Source of the DNA: Oscillatoriales cyanobacterium
GTDB lineage: Bacteria > Cyanobacteriota > Cyanobacteriia > Cyanobacteriales > Microcoleaceae
DNA: 60,931 bases
Assembly: GCA_004292955.1 (NCBI GenBank)
Contig: RDXX01000021.1
Span: 1 to 60,931, forward strand
Reading direction: 5' to 3'
A program made the translations under genes and the position numbers. Positions 1-7,728 of the stretch are shown here, piece after piece. The notes beneath the pieces are model-generated. The model was not told the origin of the DNA. It saw only the letters and a list, made by a program, of their open reading frames with translations, and made no database searches. Within the stretch, counting starts at the first letter, position 1, and the number at the start of each line of letters is the position of its first letter.

Positions 1-123
1 GTACCGTTGCCGACTTTCGTAAGTCCCGACATTAAACAGATTGTTTGACCACCTCAACAGTTGCTCGACAATGATTTTGTCGAGTCCTGTTAAATGCCAC
101 AGGTCTCTTTGTACTGCGTACAT
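1..123 (-). CDS. tnpB: TnpB-family (IS200/IS605) protein, N-terminal fragment cut by the window edge
   Basis: Reading leftward from the ATG at 123, 41 codons stay open to the window edge. They match the start of TnpB RNA-guided nucleases: a helical N-terminus with LDKIIVEQLLRWSNNLFNVG followed by TYESRQRY, the usual 'S-N-LFNVG-Y-xRQ' block. A strong ribosome binding site (AAGGAGGG, 133-140) sits 9 bases upstream and fixes the start. Only the N-terminal wedge region is visible; the RuvC part would lie outside the window. It cannot be judged whether the gene is intact. Confidence 0.75.
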   Translation of the reverse strand, partial: MYAVQRDLWHLTGLDKIIVEQLLRWSNNLFNVGTYESRQRY

Positions 124-495
124 CTTTTTTTACCCTCCTTGATTTATTTTACTAGAATTGGTAAATATTTAACTGGCAGGATAAATCCTGCAATGCCCTT
201 TCATCCCTGGACTTTTGTCGCAGGGTTTTCAGGGTATTTCTTATAATCTCGCTCATTTATAGCATACTAAATCAAAATTGCAAGGCCTATAGATATTTTT
301 AAACTCTGGTATCTTTCGAGCTAAAAATATTAATGATTGCACGTTTTGATGCCTGTTTTGGGTACACTTTTATCTCGCCCAATTTCGATCGCATCTAGAA
401 GTCACACTGCGAGTCAAGCCGGAGTATCTATCCAAAGAGAGAAAAAATGAAAATCTTTGATTCATAATTTTCTTTCCTGCCTGTTGCCCAATGTC
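124..495. other. Non-coding stretch between a tnpB 5' end and the helicase-like gene 3' end
   Basis: No convincing gene in either strand. The part next to 123 should hold the promoter and left end of the IS200/IS605-type element whose tnpB runs off the window. The part next to 496 is the 3' flank of the helicase-like gene. No clear terminator or perfect inverted repeat was recognised. Confidence 0.5.
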
Positions 496-2709
496 TTAAA
501 CTGACTGTTCACAAGAAACAGAGCTGTTAATTAGAGGCAGAAGCGGCCCGGTTTGCTCTTGGCCGTTGACGGCTAGTTCGCTGTGGCAAAGGTAAAGCAC
601 GGAACAACGACTTAACAAATCTACCAGAATTCGCCGCAGTCGCTGTTGGTCGGCGGCCGTTTCGTCTTCGGTTCCCCAGGGACGCCCCAATTGCGATCGC
701 ACAAATAAGGGTGCACCAAACAAAGTCGCCGCACCGCCGCTCAGCCATAGGGGCGAACCGGCATCCAGCCAAAAGTGCCATTTGTGGGCGCGGCGGCTGC
801 TGCGGTACTGGAAGATGTTGGCGAGGGTGACGGCTTGGGCTTCTGGGCCTTGGGAACGGACTGGAAACGGGTTGGCGGTGACGGTTCCTTGGCGCAACAA
901 CTGGATGAACCTGGCGATCGTTTCTGAGTCGCCCCCGTTTGTGGGTTCTACACGCTGCATTCGCGCGTGTATTTCCCAGTAGTGGGCGGCGGTTTCCATT
1001 AACTCTCGCAGGGCTGCTAGCCGATCGAACGGCAGATATCTGTCGTTGATGAGAAATTTCTGGATCGCTCGATCGATCAGCGCAATGGGACTGGGTAACA
1101 GCCGCTCCTGTTGTTGCGATCGCTGTTGTTCGATCCACTCTACAATTTGCTCGTAGGCCAAAGCTGCTCGGTGTCCCACTCTGTCCCACCGGGGAAAGGC
1201 TGTAATTTCCAGCAGTTGAGGTCGATCGAGATCGGGACAAAAACAGTGATCGGCAATTAAACCTGCTCTCACTTGGTCGATCGATTTTAGATTTTGGATT
1301 TTAGATTTTAGATTGAAAGTGGGGTTATCTTCTGCTGTTTCCGGCAATTCCCGGTGTTTCTGGCTGCCTAAAATTACTAGCATTTCGGCTACGGCGTCTC
1401 GATCGACTAAACGGCCTAGTCCAGGATAAACCAACGCTAGCAAAGTCAGCAAAGCTCGAATCTCTGGCGTAGTCGATAGGGGACGCTGATCGTTGAGGGA
1501 TTCGGCCGCGATACCATCTCGGGCGAGAATTTCCGTTAAGCTGTAACGGGCGATCGCATCCATCCCAGGAGCAACTACGGCGATTTCCTGCGCTTCCACG
1601 GCTTTTGACTTCACCGCATCCACGATAATTTCGGCGGTTTCTCGCAGCAGTTGCGCCCGAGAAGTGGTTTCGAGCGATCGAACCGAGCCTGGTAAACTCA
1701 AGCCTAAAGGATAAAAACCGTCAGAATTTACTGCCAAACTTACGGCCAAATCCCCAATCTCTGAGGATAAACCGGCTTGTGCGTCCAAATTTTCCACGCT
1801 TCCGCAGCGGGTTTCGAGTTGGGCGAGGTATTCCGTGTCAGCCCCCAAACCCAAACGCACTCCTCCATCCCGATTGTAGGAAAAGGCCCCCGCTGCGCCT
1901 GTGTCGAGCATTCGATCGAACAAATGACCGCTGATGGCCGGATAATCGTCAACATCATCGGCGATGACAGCTTGATATCTAGAAGCCAACTGCTGCTGGT
2001 AAGTGACATTTGGCAACAAATAGCGCCAGTAGAGTTCGCAGACAATCCCGTAAGTCAGCAGCCCCCGCGTCAAGCACCATTCCCGCCACCTTTCGAGCAA
2101 CTCTCCCATGCTAGTCCACAGGCTATTCGAGCCGTCACCAGCGGCAAATCCCTGTTGGAGAATGTGGGGAATTTCTTCTCTGGGCGTACCGCTGACAGCA
2201 GCAAGTTGTAATAAGTCTAGAGTTCGACGCACCATGCGATTTGGACTTACCCCTGTTTGTTGCAAAATCCCTTCGTCTAACTCGCGACGCCAGAGTCTGG
2301 CTGCAAGTTCCAATTCTGTTTCAGGTTGCAGCCGCAGGGGAAATTGAGCCTTCAAATCCAGCGACTGCAACAGCAGCGGCCAAAATAGCAATACTTCCTG
2401 CTCAAAAAAACCGAACGGTGTTGTGGAGTGAAAGGCATATTTTCCTTGGGTAGCTATGGCGATGCGATCGGCCAATTCCAACCGGTTGTCCCCATTAGCT
2501 GCTAAGACTAAGATTGCTGGGGCTGTTTGTCCCGCCCGCCAGCGCCCGGAACGCCCGCGGCTTGAAACGTTTGCGGGCAAAGGCTTGACTGTTTTGCTCC
2601 ACAGGCAGAACTGCTCGACTAAGCGAGCGGTTTTGCCACTGCGGGCGCCTCCTACAATCCAAATAGAATCTGCGGAAACGGTTCCTAATTTATCTAAATT
2701 TGTTACCAT
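496..2709 (-). CDS. SF1 helicase/AddB-like ATPase (recombination-type P-loop protein)
   Basis: A 737-residue protein from the ATG at 2709. A Walker A loop (GGARSGKT, residues 20-27) lies at the N-terminus. VIADDVDDYPAI is a candidate Walker B, and EIAVVAPGMDAIARYSLTEI resembles the start of the second RecA-like domain of UvrD/AddB proteins. The family acts on DNA ends in repair; the substrate here is unknown. No C-terminal nuclease Cys cluster is visible. An upstream in-frame ATG at 2730 would overlap the tail of tnpB and codes for residues probably brought by the insertion, so 2709 is preferred. Oddity: residues near the middle (NLKSKIQNLKS) are encoded by a TTTTAGA heptamer repeat. It could instead be an inactive helicase relative. 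Confidence 0.6.
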   Translation of the reverse strand: MVTNLDKLGTVSADSIWIVGGARSGKTARLVEQFCLWSKTVKPLPANVSSRGRSGRWRAGQTAPAILVLAANGDNRLELADRIAIATQGKYAFHSTTPFGFFEQEVLLFWPLLLQSLDLKAQFPLRLQPETELELAARLWRRELDEGILQQTGVSPNRMVRRTLDLLQLAAVSGTPREEIPHILQQGFAAGDGSNSLWTSMGELLERWREWCLTRGLLTYGIVCELYWRYLLPNVTYQQQLASRYQAVIADDVDDYPAISGHLFDRMLDTGAAGAFSYNRDGGVRLGLGADTEYLAQLETRCGSVENLDAQAGLSSEIGDLAVSLAVNSDGFYPLGLSLPGSVRSLETTSRAQLLRETAEIIVDAVKSKAVEAQEIAVVAPGMDAIARYSLTEILARDGIAAESLNDQRPLSTTPEIRALLTLLALVYPGLGRLVDRDAVAEMLVILGSQKHRELPETAEDNPTFNLKSKIQNLKSIDQVRAGLIADHCFCPDLDRPQLLEITAFPRWDRVGHRAALAYEQIVEWIEQQRSQQQERLLPSPIALIDRAIQKFLINDRYLPFDRLAALRELMETAAHYWEIHARMQRVEPTNGGDSETIARFIQLLRQGTVTANPFPVRSQGPEAQAVTLANIFQYRSSRRAHKWHFWLDAGSPLWLSGGAATLFGAPLFVRSQLGRPWGTEDETAADQQRLRRILVDLLSRCSVLYLCHSELAVNGQEQTGPLLPLINSSVSCEQSV
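1283..1314. repeat. In-frame TTTTAGA heptamer repeat (STRR) inside the helicase-like gene
   Basis: About four units of ATTTTAGA/ATTTTGGA in tandem. Read on the minus strand they add NLKSKIQNLKS to the protein without breaking the frame. The same heptamer occurs between genes at 6923, 11439 and 12095. Confidence 0.85.
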
Positions 2710-2711
2710 AG

Positions 2712-3959
2712 TTACAGGTTTTCTAGGCAAATATTACAATTGCCTCGGGCAACCATTTTGTAAGGTGTGACCCTTACCGGACGTACTACTACGCCCTGTA
2801 TTCCCTCAGCTTCATCGTTGGGAAATGCTTTTTTGACAATGTTAGCGCTGCCATTCACATCCGCATTGATCAGTCTGCCATCACCAGCACGAAACAAACC
2901 TCGCTTAATTCGCTTACCTTTGTACTCTGAATGCTTAACACAAGGTTCATTATCTAAAAAAGAACACTTTGAAGTGTAACTTTCTTCAATAACTTTCACA
3001 ACTATTCCTACTAACTGCGCTTTGTAAGTTAGCATTTCAATAAACCTTGCATGAGGTATTGCTGCGAAATTCTGATTGTTCCGCTTTCCGAGATTTATTC
3101 CCTGTTTCCAATTCTCGTTTTTACCAATCACCAGTGTCCCGATTCGGTTAGCTGCCAGATGATTGATGATGAATCGACTAGCGTTGTGCAGGTAATTATC
3201 TACTTTTACATTCCGCTTGTGAGTTAATTGTTCAATTTTGATTGATGTTTGTCTCTCCCCCTTCAAGTCTGACTGCAACACAGCCTTTTTTTTGTAATAG
3301 TAGGCATTGATTGATTTGAGAGGTTTGCCATTTATTATCAGCGGAACAAACCCGTTTTGATTGGATGTAATTGTCGCTAAATTATTCAGACCAATATCAA
3401 TTCCTGCTATTCCTTCAACACCTGATGATGAAACAGTTACAGCCTTGGGTTCATAAACTACCTCTATCGAGTAATGGTAAGTTTTTGGAACGATTCTGAC
3501 TTGATTTACTTGGCTGACTTTAGTCGTTAGAAATATCTGAGTCAAAGACAGATTGATGATTCCTTTTTTGAGCCATTCTTGACTGATAGCTTGAGCGGTG
3601 TAAGTCAGGACATTTCTGCCTAATATTTTGTGTTTGTATCTGGGTATTTTGGGTCGGGCTTTGAATTTATCTGGATGTAACTTATATTCCTGGGTAGCTG
3701 CAAAAAAAGATTTCCAGCTTTCATGCAATCTCAATAATACTTGCTGAGATACTTTTGCTGGTAATGCTAGATAGTCAGTCTTTCCCTGACATATTTTCTG
3801 TATTTTGTAATAATCGAGGTATTCTCCCGAACTAATAAACTTTTGTCGGACTATATAGTTAGCGTAGTTGAAAATATTCTTAGAAAGAAAGCACAAATTA
3901 TCTAGCTGCTTGTATAGCCAGTGGTTTTGATCGATAATGTGCTTTTCAACGAGCTGCAT
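2712..3959 (-). CDS. tnpB: TnpB, RNA-guided endonuclease of an IS200/IS605-type element (complete)
   Basis: 415 residues with a complete RuvC signature: first Asp in GIAGIDIGLNNLAT, Glu in VKVIEESYTSKCSF, last Asp in NADVNGSANIVKK. Family members cut DNA using an RNA made from the 3' end of the element. The usual four-Cys zinc knuckle between Glu and the last Asp is largely missing (only CSFLDNEPC), as in many cyanobacterial copies. No tnpA is next to it, so the element is non-autonomous. Near the 3' end GGTTGCCCGAGGCAATTG can fold into a hairpin inside the coding region, a candidate right end or guide-RNA stem. The 3' end abuts the start codon of the helicase-like gene. Upstream at about 4065-4115 an AT-rich and hairpin-like stretch (GCCGTC...GACGGGG) may be the left end. 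Confidence 0.9.
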   Translation of the reverse strand: MQLVEKHIIDQNHWLYKQLDNLCFLSKNIFNYANYIVRQKFISSGEYLDYYKIQKICQGKTDYLALPAKVSQQVLLRLHESWKSFFAATQEYKLHPDKFKARPKIPRYKHKILGRNVLTYTAQAISQEWLKKGIINLSLTQIFLTTKVSQVNQVRIVPKTYHYSIEVVYEPKAVTVSSSGVEGIAGIDIGLNNLATITSNQNGFVPLIINGKPLKSINAYYYKKKAVLQSDLKGERQTSIKIEQLTHKRNVKVDNYLHNASRFIINHLAANRIGTLVIGKNENWKQGINLGKRNNQNFAAIPHARFIEMLTYKAQLVGIVVKVIEESYTSKCSFLDNEPCVKHSEYKGKRIKRGLFRAGDGRLINADVNGSANIVKKAFPNDEAEGIQGVVVRPVRVTPYKMVARGNCNICLENL

Positions 3960-4156
3960 AGTTTTGCCGTATTTTTTGACTATACTATACTATACACGGC
4001 TATTAATGGCTATAAAGTCAATGAAGTTTTACCATACCGTGAGATTGCTAGGACTATCCCCAGCGCATACTTCCTGTAAAGCCGTCAAGCGAAGGACGGG
4101 GTTTCTACCCAAATTTTCGATGACTAATATCTGCTACTAACTAATGGACTCCAGCT

Positions 4157-5512
4157 ATGAATACTTCTCTGTGGAACAGGTTTGTAAAATATCTCTACAG
4201 CGCTCACCAGTGGTATAGAGAAACGCCTGAAAGGGCACTAGAACAGGCCTATGATGCTGCGCTAGCAATTAAGGCGATCGAAGATGAGCATTTTGGCGGC
4301 CAAGGCATCTCCGAGCGATCGTCCGATTACGGACACAGCACCCTGTCTTACTTTAAATCCGAACTGCAAAAATACCTCAAGGTCATCCAAACGAGAATGG
4401 TTGAGTTTAATGCTAGCCGTTCTTTTTTGGAATTGCCCGATCGCGTGGGGGCAAAACCGCAGGCGGGTAACAGCGCCCCGCGCCACCAACAAGGATTGGG
4501 TTTAGAGAATAAAGATCGATCGTCCCTGGTATTCGAGAAGCTAGAGTTTATTGATGGAGTCATTGACAAGTATATTAATAATAGTAAATCAACTGCCATT
4601 GTCCCACGTGTCAGCTCGGTAAACGTGCAGGTGAAATCTACAAGCATTTCTCAACTTGACGCCAATAAAGGATTAGCTAATCTCAATCAAACTAATGGGG
4701 AGGTTGATACTAGCTCTGAAGAGGTGAATTTATTACCCAGATCGCTTTTGGGAACTTTGAATCGAATCACTAAAGAGTTAGATCCCGAAGCAGAAAAAGA
4801 CGTAGTTAGAAATTTCCGAAATTCTAAAGTAAAAACAGTTATTTCTCTAAGATTTATTTTGCTTTTGATTTTGGTTCCCCTGCTGACAAATCAAATTTCC
4901 AAAAACTTTGTAGTCGGGCCAGTAGTTGACCACTTTCGAGTCAAGCAAAATGCTCCCTTATTCATAAACGTTGACTTGGAAGAAGAAGCCTTAAAAGAAC
5001 TGGAAACATTTGAGCAGCACCTCAAATTTGACACGTTAATTGGCATAGCGCCGCCACTTGCTCCAGAGGAAAAGGAAAAGAAGATTGCTGAAAAAGCATT
5101 TGAATTAGCGGAGGAATATCGCAAAGAAAGCGGTGGAGCCATTAAAAATATTTTTGCTGATTTGATTTCTGTGATTGCCTTTGCCGCGATTCTCATCACT
5201 AACAAGAAAGAGATTGAGGTTTTAAAATCTTTCATGGATGATGTGGTTTATGGACTCAGCGACAGTGCAAAGGCTTTTGTAATTATTTTGTTTACCGATG
5301 TGTTTGTGGGATTCCACTCGCCGCACGGTTGGGAAATAATTCTCGAAGGTTTATCGAGGCACTTGGGACTGCCAGAAAATAGGCAGTTTATCTTTCTGTT
5401 TATTGCCACGTTTCCGGTGATCTTGGATACGGTATTTAAGTATTGGATATTCCGTTATTTAAACCGGAGTTCGCCTTCGGCGGTTGCTACTTACAAGAAT
5501 ATGAACGAGTAA
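4157..5512 (+). CDS. pcxA: Proton extrusion protein PcxA (CemA family)
   Basis: 451 residues. The N-terminus (WYRETPERALEQAYDAALAIKAIEDEHF) is the diagnostic PcxA/CotA block. The C-terminal half has four membrane segments, near residues 228-247, 335-353, 370-388 and 408-432, in line with the CemA fold. PcxA is a cytoplasmic-membrane protein needed for light-induced proton efflux and, indirectly, inorganic carbon uptake in cyanobacteria. Length agrees with cyanobacterial PcxA, longer than chloroplast CemA. It stands alone between a tnpB insertion and rodA, with a palindromic repeat cluster just downstream. Confidence 0.93.
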   Translation: MNTSLWNRFVKYLYSAHQWYRETPERALEQAYDAALAIKAIEDEHFGGQGISERSSDYGHSTLSYFKSELQKYLKVIQTRMVEFNASRSFLELPDRVGAKPQAGNSAPRHQQGLGLENKDRSSLVFEKLEFIDGVIDKYINNSKSTAIVPRVSSVNVQVKSTSISQLDANKGLANLNQTNGEVDTSSEEVNLLPRSLLGTLNRITKELDPEAEKDVVRNFRNSKVKTVISLRFILLLILVPLLTNQISKNFVVGPVVDHFRVKQNAPLFINVDLEEEALKELETFEQHLKFDTLIGIAPPLAPEEKEKKIAEKAFELAEEYRKESGGAIKNIFADLISVIAFAAILITNKKEIEVLKSFMDDVVYGLSDSAKAFVIILFTDVFVGFHSPHGWEIILEGLSRHLGLPENRQFIFLFIATFPVILDTVFKYWIFRYLNRSSPSAVATYKNMNE

Positions 5513-5550
5513 TCTGCTCATATCTAATCCTGTAAAATAACCGTTATTAG

Positions 5551-5654
5551 GTTCGTAGTGAGGACTTCAGTCCTCAAAAAATATCAGGACTGAAGTCCTC
5601 ACTACAAACCTATTATTTCGTTTGTAGTGAGGACTTCAGTCCTCAAAAAATATA
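5551..5654. repeat. Three copies of a palindromic repeat built on AGGACTTCAGTCCT
   Basis: The unit GTAGTGAGGACTTCAGTCCTC is present twice forward (5554-5575, 5624-5645) and once inverted (5585-5606). Each contains the perfect palindrome AGGACTTCAGTCCT or its near form, and together they can make long hairpins between the convergent pcxA and rodA ends. It looks like a dispersed intergenic repeat and may serve as a two-way terminator. Confidence 0.8.
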
Positions 5655-5659
5655 ATCCG

Positions 5660-6919
5660 CTAATTCCAACGCTTCTTGCGCTGTCGCTGGTTCGCCACCG
5701 ACTCCACCAATCCCAGTCCGAGAAAATTACTCAGCAGCGACGCATTCCCGTAACTAAGGAAAGGTAGCGGAATTCCTGTAACCGGGGCTAAGCCGATGTT
5801 CATCCCAATATTTACGAATACCTGAAAAATTAACATTGACAGTACACCGATCGCCAGCAAGGAACCAAAATTGTCGTTTGCAGTTTGTGCGATCGTCACC
5901 AAGCGGAAACAAATGATCCAGAACACCAACAGCACTGCAATGCAGCCAATAAAGCCCAATTCTTCGCCGATCGCAGAAAAGATAAAGTCCGTATGCTGTT
6001 CGGGAATAAAGTTAAGCTGAGTTTGGGTTCCGTGAAACAAACCTCTGCCTTTGAGTTCCCCGGCCCCGATCGCAATCCGAGATTGAATCAAGTGATATCC
6101 GCTGCCTAAAGGGTCTTTCTCGGGGTTCAAAAACCCTGTCAGGCGCATTTTTTGATAATCCTTCAGCACGCCCCAAAATACGTGTCCGACGTGTCCCGAC
6201 ACCACATTCACCAACACAGCACCGAAAGTCCCCAGCCAAGGCCAAGGTAGGCTTCGCCAAGCAATAATACCCGCCACGACTACCCAGGCTACCCAAATCG
6301 GTGTGGACACGTTATTGAGGAGAACTGAGAAGAGAGGAGAGAACAACAATATTAACCATCCGGGATTGACATTTCCCCAGTAAAACATCCCCATTGTGAT
6401 CGCGCCAAACACCAGCGAAGTACCTAAATTTGGTTCAGCAAAGATCAATCCCCAGGGCACAGCCATAATCGCCAGCATTCTCAACATATCGCGCACCGTA
6501 GGGACAGTCTTCTCGTGCAGGAGGGCTGCTAAGGTGATAATCATCCCTACTTTGGCAAATTCTGAGGGTTGCAGGTAGAAGCCGCCGATATTGATCCACC
6601 GCTGGGCACCGAGCCCTGTAGTACCAATAAACCGCACTGCAATCAGGGACAAATTAATGAATATGTAAATCGGCCATTTCCACTCAATCAGTATTTGGTA
6701 GCGACAGCGGGAAATGATGATGGCGAGGAACAAACCGACTCCGCCAGTTACCCAGTGCCGCCACCAGTCGATCGAGCCCTGGTTGATTTCGACGCTGCGG
6801 ATCATGATTCCGCCGAAGATGGTGAGGCTGATGCAAGCGGCAAACAGCCAAGGATCTGCTTCTTCCCAGGGTTTGAAGATCGATGTCCAGCGGTTTCTGA
6901 CTTGTATTCTTTGGAACAT
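5660..6919 (-). CDS. rodA: Rod-shape SEDS peptidoglycan glycosyltransferase RodA
   Basis: 419 residues, about ten membrane segments. SEDS hallmarks are visible: GAQRWINIGGFYLQPSEFAK, the cytoplasmic WRSLPWPWLG region, and LGFIGCIAVLL followed by GIPLPFLSYGNASLLSN near the C-terminus. RodA polymerises lipid II into glycan strands during cell elongation, working with a class B penicillin-binding protein in the inner membrane. Length is typical. The start at 6919 (MFQRIQVRNRW) directly abuts a heptamer repeat upstream. RodA rather than FtsW is preferred from the PFLSYG context and absence of division genes; no neighbouring PBP is present. Confidence 0.9.
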   Translation of the reverse strand: MFQRIQVRNRWTSIFKPWEEADPWLFAACISLTIFGGIMIRSVEINQGSIDWWRHWVTGGVGLFLAIIISRCRYQILIEWKWPIYIFINLSLIAVRFIGTTGLGAQRWINIGGFYLQPSEFAKVGMIITLAALLHEKTVPTVRDMLRMLAIMAVPWGLIFAEPNLGTSLVFGAITMGMFYWGNVNPGWLILLFSPLFSVLLNNVSTPIWVAWVVVAGIIAWRSLPWPWLGTFGAVLVNVVSGHVGHVFWGVLKDYQKMRLTGFLNPEKDPLGSGYHLIQSRIAIGAGELKGRGLFHGTQTQLNFIPEQHTDFIFSAIGEELGFIGCIAVLLVFWIICFRLVTIAQTANDNFGSLLAIGVLSMLIFQVFVNIGMNIGLAPVTGIPLPFLSYGNASLLSNFLGLGLVESVANQRQRKKRWN

Positions 6920-7321
6920 GAGGATTTTAGATTTTAGATTTTAGATTTTAGATTATCGAGCCGATTTTCGGAAGTTGTGGATATATAGCAGTTGACAGTT
7001 GACAGTTGACAGTTGACAGTTGACAGCAATCAAACCGTTTATGCTGTGGGTTCTCGTCTCCATTCATGGAAGTCATTTATGCCCTCACGCCATGTGGCGG
7101 TTGCTATATTTTGGATGCTGAGCCTGCACTGTAACTTTAGAAGATTTGGTGTCAGTACGTCACTTTATTCGGCGAGTTGTACGGAGGTTCCGGGCAGTCT
7201 GCAACTGGCCGAGGTGCGCAGTGTGCACAAATCTGTAGGGTGCGCAGTGTGCACAAATCTTGTAGGGTGCGCAGTGCGCACCTTACGCGGATTTAGCTCG
7301 CTCCGCAAGTCCTAGAATCGG
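6920..7321. repeat. Intergenic repeats: two heptamer arrays and a GGTGCGCAGTGTGCAC tandem
   Basis: Holds an ATTTTAGA array (6923-6955), a GTTGACA array (6990-7026, about five units), and near 7202-7285 three copies of a unit around GGTGCGCAGTGTGCACAAAT, itself palindromic. A 100-codon plus-strand frame across it is made largely of repeat sequence and lacks a ribosome binding site, so no gene is called. Confidence 0.8.
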
Positions 7322-7669
7322 TCAAGTCGGCTCGTAAAGGTACTCAAAACCGTTACCGTCGGGGTCTCTGCCGTAAAAAGACGCTGTACCGTCGCGGTGT
7401 TCGTGAATCTGGGTGACGGAAACACCTTCAGTTTTGAGTTGTTCGTAGGCGGATTCCATTTCGGTGCGATCGTCAAATACAAACCCAAAATGCGGCCCTG
7501 CTTGGTCGTAAGTCGGACTCAACAGCGCCAGTCCATCATCTCCTGCTTTTAAATAAGCCCAGTCTGCATCTTTCCAAACTAACTCCATTCCCAATTTGCT
7601 GTAGAACTCAGCAGCTTTCTCTATGTCTTGCACGCAGACGGCTACGTGTCCCAATCGTTTTAGTTTCAT
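7322..7669 (-). CDS. VOC-superfamily (glyoxalase/dioxygenase fold) protein
   Basis: 115 residues, one VOC module with two beta-alpha-beta-beta-beta repeats. Likely metal ligands are His8 (LGHVAVCV), His in GPHFGFVFDD and Glu in DGNGFEYLYEP, the pattern of glyoxalase I-like enzymes and fosfomycin/bleomycin resistance proteins. The DPDGNGFEYLYEP ending is classical for the family. Substrate cannot be told. Single gene, convergent to nothing obvious; stop at 7322 follows directly on the repeat region. Confidence 0.85.
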   Translation of the reverse strand: MKLKRLGHVAVCVQDIEKAAEFYSKLGMELVWKDADWAYLKAGDDGLALLSPTYDQAGPHFGFVFDDRTEMESAYEQLKTEGVSVTQIHEHRDGTASFYGRDPDGNGFEYLYEPT

Positions 7670-7728
7670 GTCTAGAAATTTTATTGTTGTGCTTTACTTT
7701 ATTGTATCTTTTTTCCTTTGTTTCTCAG

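Noticed and set aside
527..1240. 237-codon minus-strand frame inside the helicase-like gene
   Set aside because: Overlaps the real gene in another frame; Arg/Ser/Pro-rich translation typical of a shadow frame.
7013..7315. 100-codon plus-strand frame before the VOC gene
   Set aside because: Made mostly of tandem repeat sequence, no ribosome binding site, no protein-like pattern.
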